64,000 nt of DNA, taken from positions 471,496 through 535,495 of the forward strand of contig NZ_JAKKCJ010000003.1 of NCBI RefSeq assembly GCF_021726515.1. The letters run 5' to 3'. Shown one piece after another: positions 38,777 through 47,545 of the stretch; the stretch's first letter is position 1; each line of letters starts with the position of its first letter. This stretch comes from Vibrio sp. CK2-1 (GTDB lineage: Bacteria; Pseudomonadota; Gammaproteobacteria; Enterobacterales; Vibrionaceae). The notes beneath the pieces are model-generated. The model saw nothing but the letters and a program-made list of their open reading frames with translations, was not told where the DNA came from and made no database searches. Made by a program: the position numbers and the translations under genes.

Positions 38777-39952
38777 CTAGAAGCTTACTTTTACTTTTCC
38801 TGCGGCTTCAACCGCATCAGAAACCGCGCTTTCAATATTGTCACGTCGTGTCAGCGTAACCCCTAAACGACGGCGACCATCAATATCCGGCTTACCAAAG
38901 AGACGAATTTGAGTTTGCGGCGCAGCAAGCGCATCTTGTAGTCCTGTGAAACCAATGTTTTGTGAACTACCTTCCGTTAGGATCACCGCAGAAGCACTTG
39001 GCCCATATTGAGTAATGCCGTTAATTGGCAAGCCAGTAAATGCACGAACATGTAGGGCGAATTCTGATAGCTCTTGAGAAATTAAAGTCACCATACCGGT
39101 ATCGTGCGGTCGAGGGGATACTTCACTGAAAATTACTTCATCACCTTTGACAAAAAGCTCGACACCAAATAGTCCATAACCGCCTAAAGCGTTCACCACT
39201 TTCTCTGCCATTTGCTCAGCGGCCGTTAATGCTGCTTTCGACATAGCTTGTGGCTGCCAAGATTCACGATAATCACCATCTTCTTGTCGGTGTCCAATTG
39301 GAGCGCAAAAATGTACACCATCGACAGCGCGAACCGTTAGTAGTGTGATTTCATAATCAAAATCAATAAAGCCTTCAACGATCACTCTACCGGCTCCCGC
39401 ACGACCACCTTCTTGTGCGTATTGCCACGCAGACTCCATATCTGCTTCGCTCTTAATTACGCTTTGGCCTTTGCCCGATGAGCTCATGATGGGTTTTACC
39501 ACGCAAGGTATAGAAACAAATTCTACCGCTTGTTTGAATTCTTCATAAGTATCACAGAAACGGTATGGAGAGGTTGTTACACCAAGATCTTCTGCGGCTA
39601 AACGACGAATACCTTCACGGTTCATTGTTAGCTTAGTTGCATTGGCTGTTGGAACAATATTGACACCTTTTTGCTCTAGCTCAACCAACTTGTCAGTCGC
39701 AATCGCTTCAATTTCAGGAACAACGTAATCTGGCTTTTCTTGCTCGATAATAGCTTCAATTGCATCGCCATCTAACATATCAACGGTATAGCTGCGGTGG
39801 GCAACTTGCATTGCTGGGGCATTGGCGTAGCGGTCTAATGCAATGACTTCCAAGCCTAAACGTTGGCATTCAATGGCTACTTCTTTACCTAGTTCACCTG
39901 AACCTAGTAGAAGTACTTTTGTGGCAGAAGGAGAGGTCGCCGTTCCAAACAT
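38777..39952 (-). CDS. purT: Formate-dependent GAR transformylase PurT
   Basis: 391 aa (E. coli 392). ATP-grasp enzyme of purine synthesis that makes formyl-GAR from GAR, formate and [22 protein letters not shown] opens the N-terminal domain; SSSGKGQSV is the ATP-binding loop and [16 protein letters not shown] the metal/ATP site near the end. AGGA precedes the ATG. A PurR box lies 77 bp upstream, matching purine repression in E. coli. Confidence 0.96.
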   Translation of the reverse strand: MFGTATSPSATKVLLLGSGELGKEVAIECQRLGLEVIALDRYANAPAMQVAHRSYTVDMLDGDAIEAIIEQEKPDYVVPEIEAIATDKLVELEQKGVNIVPTANATKLTMNREGIRRLAAEDLGVTTSPYRFCDTYEEFKQAVEFVSIPCVVKPIMSSSGKGQSVIKSEADMESAWQYAQEGGRAGAGRVIVEGFIDFDYEITLLTVRAVDGVHFCAPIGHRQEDGDYRESWQPQAMSKAALTAAEQMAEKVVNALGGYGLFGVELFVKGDEVIFSEVSPRPHDTGMVTLISQELSEFALHVRAFTGLPINGITQYGPSASAVILTEGSSQNIGFTGLQDALAAPQTQIRLFGKPDIDGRRRLGVTLTRRDNIESAVSDAVEAAGKVKVSF

Positions 39953-40028
39953 GTTTTTTATTCCTATAGAAGATCTATTTTGATACCCATGTATTTACTA
40001 GGTAATTATTTGGTGTGATTTTAATGGT

Positions 40029-40044
40029 GAGCAAACGTTTGCGC
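40029..40044. promoter_or_regulatory. PurR operator upstream of purT
   Basis: GAGCAAACGTTTGCGC, a nearly perfect palindrome matching the PurR consensus ANGCAANCGNTTNCNT, in the purT upstream region. Confidence 0.85.
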
Positions 40045-40061
40045 AACAGGAAAAAGAAATT

Positions 40062-40105
40062 AAAAAACCCGCAAACTTCATTTAGTAAGTTTACGGGTTG
40101 TTTTT
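40062..40105 (-). terminator. Terminator after cdd
   Basis: AACCCGCAAACTT/AAGTTTACGGGTT (one mismatch) with flanking A-run and T-run; stops cdd transcription just before the purT promoter region. Confidence 0.8.
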
Positions 40106-40133
40106 GAACAATGTTGATTATTTAATGACGTGA

Positions 40134-41024
40134 CTATAAAGATAAATAATCAATCGTGATATCAGGATTAATCGCTTCTAGTGTCGATTGTGTTTCCGCT
40201 AAGTGACTAATTGTTCCATTGGCGTTTTCTGCTAGTACCGCAGATTCGATATTAGCCAGATCTTCACCTGCTAGTAGTAATAGGTTAATCGCAACCTGTA
40301 ATGGGGGTAGGCTTGGATTAAATGCGGCGTTTTCTGCATAACTGCCTGAGTAAATAGCACCAGACTGTGTTTGTAATGCCACACCACTGTGATTATTGCT
40401 GTATGGCGCGTGGCTGTTATTTAGCGCTTTTACGGCAGCAGTAATAGCTGCATTATCACTATCAAATTGATAACTGTGTTGTTGGTTATCCATTAAGCGA
40501 GCTTCGATGCCCAAATCTTTAGGGCCAAAGGATTCCGGTAGTAATTCCGTTAATCGATAAGCAGGGCGCTCAGGAAGTTGAATGGATAGGTTTTCAATAC
40601 CATTTAATTCATTCATAAACTGGCGGCAGTGACCACAAGGTGTGTAGTTAATGGTGATGTCTTTTAGCCCTGTTTCACCTTTCATCCATGCATGGCTAAT
40701 TGCTGATTGTTCGGCATGAACAGTTTGGTTTAACTGCACGCCAGCAATTTCAATATTGGCTCCAAAGTAAACATTTCCAGATAGACCTTCTGCGATAGCA
40801 CCAACGTGGAAGTCAGAAATTTCACAATAAGCACGCGTTGCCGCGATTGGCAGTAAGGCGAGTTTAAATTCTGTGTCAGTCATTCCCGACTGCGATAACA
40901 ATGCTTGATAATCTGTTGCAGAGAAGTGGCCACTGAAGTCAGCCTTTTGCATTTGAGAAACAATACGACCAGCAAGCTCTGTAGGTAAGTGTGCTACAGA
41001 TTCTGGGTTAATAGATTGAGTCAT
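40134..41024 (-). CDS. cdd: Cytidine deaminase Cdd
   Basis: 296 aa (E. coli 294), the long dimeric form with a catalytic and a degenerate C-terminal deaminase domain. Zinc site: HAEQSAI (His and catalytic Glu) and PCGHCRQF (two Cys). Deaminates cytidine and deoxycytidine to uridines in salvage. AAGGA precedes the ATG. It follows yohJ-yohK on the same strand, as in E. coli, across a 250-bp gap with a weak hairpin, so it probably has its own promoter. Confidence 0.95.
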   Translation of the reverse strand: MTQSINPESVAHLPTELAGRIVSQMQKADFSGHFSATDYQALLSQSGMTDTEFKLALLPIAATRAYCEISDFHVGAIAEGLSGNVYFGANIEIAGVQLNQTVHAEQSAISHAWMKGETGLKDITINYTPCGHCRQFMNELNGIENLSIQLPERPAYRLTELLPESFGPKDLGIEARLMDNQQHSYQFDSDNAAITAAVKALNNSHAPYSNNHSGVALQTQSGAIYSGSYAENAAFNPSLPPLQVAINLLLLAGEDLANIESAVLAENANGTISHLAETQSTLEAINPDITIDYLSL

Positions 41025-41220
41025 TTGATATCCTTGTAATTCACGTATAAGTGAGCGGTTAAGCTCCTTTTTGTGTAATTATATTTAATCGTTACATATT
41101 TATTGTGCAATAAGTCAAATTATGGAGTGAGATCTCGTGAGTGAGTAGTTTCAATAGTCAAAAACACTACCTAGATCGAGTTTTGCTGCATAAAGCCTAG
41201 TTTTATTTATCTATATAAAT

Positions 41221-41241
41221 AAGGAGCCAAATCAGCTCCTT
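41221..41241 (-). terminator. Weak terminator after yohK
   Basis: AAGGAGC/GCTCCTT stem with a 7-nt loop and an AT-rich flank, 34 bp past the yohK stop. Confidence 0.55.
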
Positions 41242-41274
41242 ATTAATGTAGTACTTAGATTGTTTTTTATAGGT

Positions 41275-41961
41275 TTAGCCAATAAAGCCGCCAACCCAGA
41301 GACAGAAAGTAAAAAACAATGGGGCAAGGATTGAAGTGATAATGCCGCATGTTACTAGGGCAAGAGAACTAAACGCCGCATCTTCGGCATTTTTTTCAGC
41401 GCAGGTTGCGGTACCTAAAGCGTGCGATACCGTACCCATGGTTAACCCTTTGGCTATCGGGTGAGTAACACCTAAAAATGAATAGATTGGGTAGGCAAAT
41501 ACCGAACCAAACACACCAACAATTAGCACCAGGATTGCGGCAATAGCGGGTTCACCACCTAAGCTTTTGCCTACTTCCATCGCTATTGGGGTAGTGACTG
41601 ATTTACCCATTAAACTTGCTACTAGCGTTGGATCGGTGTGCAAAGCAACGGCAATAAGTCCGGCGGTGAGCATCGACATCGCGCTACCTACGCCACAAGC
41701 TAAAAAGATGATTTTCCAATTTTGGCGAATTTGTGGGAGTTGCTCGTATAACGGGTAAGCGAGCGCTACTACCGCAGGTTGAAGTAAAAAAGTCATCCAA
41801 TCATTTTGTGCGTAATACACCTCATAAGGCACATCGAGCGCCATTAGAATGGGAATAATAATTACGATGCTTAGCAGTAAAGGGTTCGCTAATGGATTAC
41901 TAATTTTATTGGCAAACCAACGTACTGCAAAGAAAACTACAAAGGTGAGTAGAAGCCACAT
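41275..41961 (-). CDS. yohK: LrgB/CidB-family membrane protein YohK
   Basis: 228-aa membrane protein of the LrgB/YohK family with about six helices; HALGTATCAEKNAEDAAFSSLAL is the diagnostic C-terminal segment. LrgA/LrgB pairs have been linked to murein hydrolase control and to export of small organic acids; the role in Vibrio is unclear. The start lies 2 bp after the yohJ stop, so the pair is coupled. Confidence 0.9.
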   Translation of the reverse strand: MWLLLTFVVFFAVRWFANKISNPLANPLLLSIVIIIPILMALDVPYEVYYAQNDWMTFLLQPAVVALAYPLYEQLPQIRQNWKIIFLACGVGSAMSMLTAGLIAVALHTDPTLVASLMGKSVTTPIAMEVGKSLGGEPAIAAILVLIVGVFGSVFAYPIYSFLGVTHPIAKGLTMGTVSHALGTATCAEKNAEDAAFSSLALVTCGIITSILAPLFFTFCLWVGGFIG

Positions 41962-41963
41962 GA

Positions 41964-42338
41964 TTATTTATCCTCACTTGCTTTATTAGTAAGGATTTTT
42001 TGTAGTCCCAGCGCGAGTAATACCAACACGATAGTAGTTGCCCCGACACTGCTAGCAAAAATAGAGAGAGCGTTATCAATTAATAGAGGGAAGTGATCCA
42101 TTAAACCGACACTGATTGGGACAAATAGAATGATCATATAGCGAATGAACAACTGCGCACCGGGTTTTACCCATTGCACTTTGACTAACCCAGAGACCAG
42201 TAGTGCGAATAAAATCAGCATGCCGAAAATGCTGCCGGGTACGGATAAATGAAAAAAGTGCTGAATGGCATTACCTGCCCACAAACTCACCATAATCAGT
42301 GCGAATGATAAAGCATAATTGAGCATTTGCTTGAACAC
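41964..42338 (-). CDS. yohJ: LrgA/CidA-family holin-like protein YohJ
   Basis: 124-aa protein with four membrane helices, CidA/LrgA family (PGSIFGMLILF and the VPISVGLMDHF segment). Start is a GTG with AGGAG 7 nt upstream; an ATG four codons later is possible. First gene of yohJ-yohK. Confidence 0.88.
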   Translation of the reverse strand: MFKQMLNYALSFALIMVSLWAGNAIQHFFHLSVPGSIFGMLILFALLVSGLVKVQWVKPGAQLFIRYMIILFVPISVGLMDHFPLLIDNALSIFASSVGATTIVLVLLALGLQKILTNKASEDK

Positions 42339-42438
42339 GTTGGACTCCTAGGGCGGAACAAGAGTTAACAAAGCGCTCAATATTAATAAGATGAAAAAGA
42401 GCGCGGTTGTAAAAAGCAGTTGTAGCTGTCAAAAATAG

Positions 42439-43863
42439 TTAAGAAACGAGAGATTCTACATATTGATAGACAGATTTTAGAATCTCGATCTTAGCGGCAT
42501 CACTTTCATGCTCATGAGCAAGGTTCTCAAGATTGAGCATGTACTCTTCAATATTGCTCTCATAGTACTCACGGCAATGTGCGAGCCATTTTTGTTGCTC
42601 AGCTTCGGTCAATGTCCACGGGAAGTGACGCGCGCGATAGCGGAACAGCAAAGGTTCGATACGATCATCTTTCACTGATAAATCTAATCCAGCAAGCTTT
42701 TCAGGCTCGGTTTCTCGAATAATATCGATAGTAGCTTTGTCAGCTGGTGAAAAGAAGCCACTATAAAGTTGAGTATCGACGTTATTATCTTGCTTAAATT
42801 CACGCTCAATATTGTAGATAGCAATCAGCTTTTCTCGAATTTCTGGGTGCGATTTTAAAAGCGCGAGATTATCTAAACATTGTTTGCGATCAATACCGAT
42901 TCGATCGGCATTTTCAGCGGTAAGCGTTTTAGCTGGCGCGAGAACAGGGCACTTATTAAGATGCACAAGTTTAAGAGGAACCGGAAGTTCATTAGGCGCG
43001 AGATCATCACGTTTGGTGTACATGCGTTGATGCAGCGTTTCAGCATCTAGCTCGATGAGCGGCGTTGGGTCCATTGCCAAGTTAACGGTGATTACCGCAT
43101 TGTTATTGGTTGGATGCCAAGCCATCGGCACGATCCAACTAATATTGGAACACTGAACACCAAACATGCCAGAAACATGCACCAGCGGCGTCATGTTAAC
43201 AATATCGACGAGTTCATTGAGTTTACGCTTGTGGCGCATACTTAATAGGTAGTTGAATAGTTTTGGCTGGGCTTGTTTGATTTTCTTAGCAAGTTCAATA
43301 GTGGCAATAACATCGGCCATCGCATCATGCGCATTGCTGTGTTCAATACCATTGGCTACTGAAAGGTGTTCTAGTTTAAAGCTTGGAAAGCCTTCATCAT
43401 TTTCTGGCCAGTTAATACCGCCTGGGCGCAATGCATAGCAAGTGCGCATAATATCCAGTAAATCCCAACGTGAATTACCATTCTGCCAAGACCAAGCATA
43501 CGGATCGTAAAAATTACGATAAAGAGTATAGCGTGTCACTTCATCATCAAAACGAATGCTGTTGTAACCAAGTGAGATGGTATTTGGAGTGGCAAGCTCT
43601 TTATGGATTCGGCGGATGAATTCTGGCTCAGGTAAACCATCTTTAACGGCTTTTTGAGGTTTGATACCGGTAATTAATGCTGCTTCAGGAGAAGGTAGAT
43701 AATCACTCGGTGGCTGGCAATAAATCACCAAAGGCTCACCGATGATATTGAAATCCATATCAGTACGAACGCCAGCAAATTGACTCGGTCGGTCTTTGGC
43801 TGGACTAACACCCCATGTTTCATAATCCAAAAAGAAAAAGGTTGGGGCGTTTTCGTTACTCAT
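42439..43863 (-). CDS. sbcB: Exonuclease I (SbcB)
   Basis: 474 aa (E. coli 475). DnaQ-fold 3'-5' ssDNA exonuclease acting in mismatch repair and recombination. DEDDh motifs: DYETWG (Exo I), GYNSIRFDDE (Exo II) and HDAMADVIAT (Exo III). The SH3-like and C-terminal domains (RYRARHFPWTL) are intact. GGAAG lies before the ATG. Single gene; the accessory island begins about 110 bp upstream of its start. Confidence 0.96.
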   Translation of the reverse strand: MSNENAPTFFFLDYETWGVSPAKDRPSQFAGVRTDMDFNIIGEPLVIYCQPPSDYLPSPEAALITGIKPQKAVKDGLPEPEFIRRIHKELATPNTISLGYNSIRFDDEVTRYTLYRNFYDPYAWSWQNGNSRWDLLDIMRTCYALRPGGINWPENDEGFPSFKLEHLSVANGIEHSNAHDAMADVIATIELAKKIKQAQPKLFNYLLSMRHKRKLNELVDIVNMTPLVHVSGMFGVQCSNISWIVPMAWHPTNNNAVITVNLAMDPTPLIELDAETLHQRMYTKRDDLAPNELPVPLKLVHLNKCPVLAPAKTLTAENADRIGIDRKQCLDNLALLKSHPEIREKLIAIYNIEREFKQDNNVDTQLYSGFFSPADKATIDIIRETEPEKLAGLDLSVKDDRIEPLLFRYRARHFPWTLTEAEQQKWLAHCREYYESNIEEYMLNLENLAHEHESDAAKIEILKSVYQYVESLVS

Positions 43864-43975
43864 GGGAACTTCCAGAAAGTTATTGTCTTTAATATCGGTA
43901 TATTACCCCTAAGTACCACGTAAAGAAATGGCTTCCCGTTTTTTAGGTAAGTTTTTATCTATGGGGTCATGATCC

Positions 43976-44005
43976 ATTTTTAGCGATATTTTCATTCCAC
44001 ATGAC
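43976..44005 (-). pseudogene. Short IS110-type transposase 3' relic, copy 1
   Basis: 30 bp identical except for one base to 45903-45932. Read on the minus strand it encodes VMWNENIAKN, the same transposase C-terminal tail as copy 2 (VMWDENIAKN). Both copies point the same way and flank the island gene. Confidence 0.7.
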
Positions 44006-44434
44006 ATAGGATCTCAAACGAGAATCTCATCTCACCGCCATCAGAGTAAATGCTAATTTGAAAGCAAAAATGTAGTGGATATCTCATGCAGTGTACTTAT
44101 ACAGTTATAATGCCATTTTTCGGTTTTTAACAAACGTTGAGTGAAAGCGAGAACTATTCTCTAAATAGTGCCTATCCGATTTAACACTAGGTAATTGTTA
44201 ATTAGTGATATTTTTGGCTTGTGGTGCTCGTCACTATAACAATTGGCTCGCTAAACCCAGTTCTCGCTTTCTACATCGCATAAAATCGGCTAATTGCTTT
44301 TAAAAGTCCATCATTAGAGTATCTTATGGTGATAAATGAATGGATTAGCAGTGAACGTGTTGAAAAATCTTCGGGTTTATCCGTGTTTCTTGCTAAAACA
44401 CTGTTATATTTACAATCAACTTCGGAGTTCAAGA
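44006..44434. other. Upstream region of the island gene
   Basis: 429 bp without an ORF that has a ribosome site. It carries a perfect 12-bp inverted repeat about 105 bp apart (44143-44154 and 44260-44271) with smaller inverted repeats nested inside. It may hold the promoter, a structured RNA or a mobile-element remnant. Confidence 0.5.
44143..44271. repeat. Nested inverted repeats (possible structured RNA)
   Basis: GAAAGCGAGAAC (44143-44154) is the exact reverse complement of 44260-44271. Inside, AATTGTTA pairs with TAACAATT, and CACTA with TAGTG. The unit is 129 bp long and ends about 160 bp before the island gene. Confidence 0.55.
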
Positions 44435-45871
44435 ATGAATCCAGTTTTACTTTCTTATCAAAAATCATATTTTGAAATTATTCATGAGTTCTTTGTTGAT
44501 GTAACTGGAAAAGAGCCACGGAATTTTTCCGACCTAGACTCATTTGAAGAAAGTATTTCTGCAATGGCCGAGAAGTATCGAAATAATCCAGCAAGAGCAG
44601 AGCGCTCAATGCTCGCCTTTGTTAGGCTTGGCGAAAAATTGAATTCACTTTATGAATCTCAAGGAGAGGAAGTCTATCAGCTGTCAATAGAAATGGATGC
44701 TTGCAAACTTAACTTGGGTGGAAGTTCTCGATTCTTGAAGACACACCTAAATGCTACGAGAAAATCAATCCTCTTTTCTGACACAGTTCTAATTCCTGAC
44801 CCAATAATGCCTTTCCTAGAGAAAAGTCGAGAAGAAGAGCGCTTTAACCATGTCATCCCCTTACAGATGGCGTTTTTTGTTCTTCACCTTAGCGATTTAC
44901 TATCAAGTGATTTTGATATCTTACCATTCTTTATTTTCCCCAGCTTTGAGAAAACCAAAGAGGAAAATGATGCATATACACAAGATCAATCAATGCAATT
45001 GATTGCTGATGTGTTCAACTATTATGTTGATGAAGGTATTCAAACATTACCAGATGTTATTGAATACAGTGAAAAGCATGAGGAGCAGTTTTTCCGAAAG
45101 GTTGAGAAAACGAAATTGTTTGTTTCCCCAGGAAAAAGTGCTGGTGAACCAATGGCTGATGCTATCGAGAACTACAAGCTTGAAATGAGACATTGGCGAA
45201 GTGAAGATTGGTGCCAAAAGCATTTATCTTTAGGGGATACTAAAATTGTGTGTACAGGTATCTTCGAGCGTTTGTTACCACAATTTCACTTGCTTGAACA
45301 CTCTGACAACATGAGAAGTAATCCGCTTTTGTGCATTGATGCCCAAGCTCATTATTATCAGCTCGTTTCTAAAATGAAGAATGAACGGTTCAATTTATCA
45401 AATGTAGACTATTCAACGGACGCTGTCATAAAGGCGATGGCATCTGAACGGTTGAGCTATCTGGCCAATATTACCGATACTCAAATAGTGGAATTGCGCA
45501 AAACAAATGAAAATGTAGCGTTTCGACGAGAGCTACGAGATGCAGTAAATAGTCTACCAACATCAAGATTAGATGATTTAGGGTATGTTGCATCGGAAGT
45601 TTGTTCCCATATTGATGTAATGGTTTCTAAGCATACAAAAGAAGTTCAGGCCATTAACGACAAATATAATGCGAAGCATAAGTATACGGCTTTGTTAGGT
45701 GCAGGTACGCTAGCTGTAAGTATGATGCCGGCACTAGCTCCATTTTTGTCGGGCGTGGGGTTTGTCGCTACAGCTGGAAAATATGCATCTGACAAATTCG
45801 AACAACAAAATGAGTTTAAGCAGGCATCAAAATCTATGATGGGAGTCATTGCTTTAGCAAAGTCTAAGTAA
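44435..45871 (+). CDS. Unrecognised island protein with C-terminal membrane segment
   Basis: 478 aa from ATG 44435 (GGAG 8 nt upstream); an upstream in-frame start would add 33 residues with no ribosome site. I recognise no family. A soluble, charged N-terminal region of about 380 residues contains a hydrophobic patch (PFFIFP, HLSDLLSS). Then comes a helical, charged stretch (SKHTKEVQAINDKYNAKHK), a Gly/Ala/Pro-rich hydrophobic segment of about 30 residues (LLGAGTLAVSMMPALAPFLS) and a short polar tail. A large cytoplasmic part with one C-terminal membrane segment is common in abortive-infection effectors, but that role is only inference. Flanked by IS110 relics, so probably acquired. Confidence 0.75.
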   Translation: MNPVLLSYQKSYFEIIHEFFVDVTGKEPRNFSDLDSFEESISAMAEKYRNNPARAERSMLAFVRLGEKLNSLYESQGEEVYQLSIEMDACKLNLGGSSRFLKTHLNATRKSILFSDTVLIPDPIMPFLEKSREEERFNHVIPLQMAFFVLHLSDLLSSDFDILPFFIFPSFEKTKEENDAYTQDQSMQLIADVFNYYVDEGIQTLPDVIEYSEKHEEQFFRKVEKTKLFVSPGKSAGEPMADAIENYKLEMRHWRSEDWCQKHLSLGDTKIVCTGIFERLLPQFHLLEHSDNMRSNPLLCIDAQAHYYQLVSKMKNERFNLSNVDYSTDAVIKAMASERLSYLANITDTQIVELRKTNENVAFRRELRDAVNSLPTSRLDDLGYVASEVCSHIDVMVSKHTKEVQAINDKYNAKHKYTALLGAGTLAVSMMPALAPFLSGVGFVATAGKYASDKFEQQNEFKQASKSMMGVIALAKSK

Positions 45872-45899
45872 ATATAACAAACGACTATGGCGCCAATAA

Positions 45900-46105
45900 T
45901 TAATTTTTAGCGATATTTTCATCCCACATGACGCCATCTCTTAGTATCGAATTTAAGATAACAACCATCTTTCTAACACAGGCAATGATGGCGACTTTAT
46001 TGGGCTTTCTTTGGTTATCGTCGCTACACCGATAATAGAAGCTGCTTGCTTAATTGAAAGCATAGCTTCTGATACCAGAGTAGGAATAAACGATCTGACA
46101 CTGCT
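45900..46105 (-). pseudogene. IS110-family transposase C-terminal relic, copy 2
   Basis: On the minus strand 49 codons ending at 45900 encode a tail containing RKPNKVAIIACVRKMVVILN and then SILRDGVMWDE. This matches the conserved end of IS110/IS116 transposases (KPKKVALxACMRKLLxILNAM). Upstream the similarity continues in another frame (VRSFIPTLVSEAMLS), so it is frameshifted. There is no start codon or N-terminal DEDD domain. It abuts the TerB-like gene. Confidence 0.75.
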
Positions 46106-46108
46106 AGA

Positions 46109-46549
46109 TTAAGGAGCGACGGAGAGTTTGGCGCGAATGAAATCACTGTGATTAACGTACAACAGTTCGGCGACTTTTCGAATAATCGCTTCTTCAATTG
46201 GGTCTAGAACGTTATCTGCATAAGCGACTTGCCACATGGATTGAATTAGTTCAAAACGTTGTTGATGCTCTAAATCGCGTAGTTGGTCGGTAAATTCATA
46301 AAGAGATGCCGAGTTTTCTGAACGCAAAGTGGCCTCTTGTAATAAAGCTTTCGCATCCTCTTCGGTTAAAGAAAGCAGCTTACCTAGCATTTGTATTTTG
46401 GCGGCTTCTTCTTTTTCATCAACAGAATGATCGGCTTGCGAAACCTGACAGAGTAAGGCGGCTATCGCTAGGTTAGTATCAACCGATTGATTTTCTTGAA
46501 CGTTTCCATCAACGATTTGATTAAAGAAGCTTTTTAAAGATTGAATCAT
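46109..46549 (-). CDS. TerB-like (tellurite resistance B family) protein
   Basis: 146 aa from the ATG at 46549, chosen because AAGGT lies 5 nt before it; earlier Met codons lack spacing. All-helical TerB-type domain: AALLCQVSQADHSVDEKEE and MWQVAYADNVLDPIEEAIIRKVAELL are the two acidic, metal-binding-like segments of the family. TerB-like proteins are stress- and envelope-associated, with no settled reaction. Single gene, divergent from the TauE-type permease. Confidence 0.82.
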   Translation of the reverse strand: MIQSLKSFFNQIVDGNVQENQSVDTNLAIAALLCQVSQADHSVDEKEEAAKIQMLGKLLSLTEEDAKALLQEATLRSENSASLYEFTDQLRDLEHQQRFELIQSMWQVAYADNVLDPIEEAIIRKVAELLYVNHSDFIRAKLSVAP

Positions 46550-46684
46550 AATGACCTTCATACGTTTGTTATCAATACACCCTAAAACTTTGACATTAAA
46601 AATCAAGAAAAGTCTTCATCAATCAAAATGATTTAGCGATATAATGCCGCTTCTTTTCAAAATCACTCTCCAATTTGGAATCTC

Positions 46685-47410
46685 ATGTTTGATATAAATA
46701 GTACTGTGATACTTGCGATGGGAATGATTTTCCTTGGCTCATTTGTACAAAGCGCGATTGGTTTTGGGCTCGCAGTGGTCGCGGCTCCTTTGCTGTTCTT
46801 AATTTCTCCTCAATATGTCCCTGCGCCGATAGTGATGGTGGCGTTATTTAACTCACTTTTTAATGCCTATAAATACCGCAATAACATTTCTATTGGTGGT
46901 TTGAAAATGGCGATTTATGGTCGTATTCCTGGCTCTGTTGCGGGGGGAGTTTTACTGCTGTACGTGTCTAGCTCTGTTTTATCATTGTGGCTAGGTGGAA
47001 TGGTATTATTGGCGGTATTAATTAGCCTTACTCCGATTCGTTTTGAACCGACACCAAATAGAATGGCAGTTGCAGGTTTTTTCTCCGGTTTTATGGGCAC
47101 TAGTTCAAGTATTGGTGGGCCACCAATGGCGTTGATTTTACAGCACCAAGATGCTTCTTCGTTACGCGGTAACCTAGCGGCGTTCTTTGTCTTCAGTTCA
47201 ATGATATCCCTAGTCGTTCAATACTTTATTGGCTATTTGACTTGGCAGCACGTGGTTATGACGATTCCATTGTTACCTATGGGGTGGCTCGGCTATGTTG
47301 CAGCGCAAATGGTGGTGAAGTATGTCTCGAAAGAGTGGATTCGTATTTTTACCCTAGTCTTGTGTCTAGCCAGTGCCACGACCGCGATTGTGCGTGGCTT
47401 GCAGTTGTAG
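46685..47410 (+). CDS. TSUP (TauE/SafE) family sulfite/anion exporter
   Basis: 241-aa membrane protein with about seven helices, TauE/SafE family. FLGSFVQSAIGFGLAVVAAP in the first repeat and GFFSGFMGTSSSIGGPPMAL in the second are the hallmark segments of the two-fold repeat. Members export sulfite, sulfoacetate or other anions; the substrate cannot be assigned here. TTGGAA precedes the ATG. A small 7-bp hairpin (47432-47461) follows. Confidence 0.88.
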   Translation: MFDINSTVILAMGMIFLGSFVQSAIGFGLAVVAAPLLFLISPQYVPAPIVMVALFNSLFNAYKYRNNISIGGLKMAIYGRIPGSVAGGVLLLYVSSSVLSLWLGGMVLLAVLISLTPIRFEPTPNRMAVAGFFSGFMGTSSSIGGPPMALILQHQDASSLRGNLAAFFVFSSMISLVVQYFIGYLTWQHVVMTIPLLPMGWLGYVAAQMVVKYVSKEWIRIFTLVLCLASATTAIVRGLQL

Positions 47411-47545
47411 TGTTAGGTATAAAGATTAATTAGGGCGACAGTTTAGATCTCATTTCGCCCTGTGTTACAATTTTGATAATTCTATATTTTATGAGTGCAG
47501 GGCAATCTTCATCTGCGCTCTCTAATCGTTTCAATAGGAATCGTT

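Noticed and set aside
41025..41274. CRP/CytR-type operator upstream of cdd
   Set aside because: A TTGTGCAATAAGTCAAAT stretch resembles a CRP half-site, but the second half is wrong in spacing and sequence.
44100..44280. Integron attC-like site upstream of the island gene
   Set aside because: TTAACAAACG resembles part of a Vibrio attC, but I found no matching GTTRRRY core at the other end and no cassette-array spacing.
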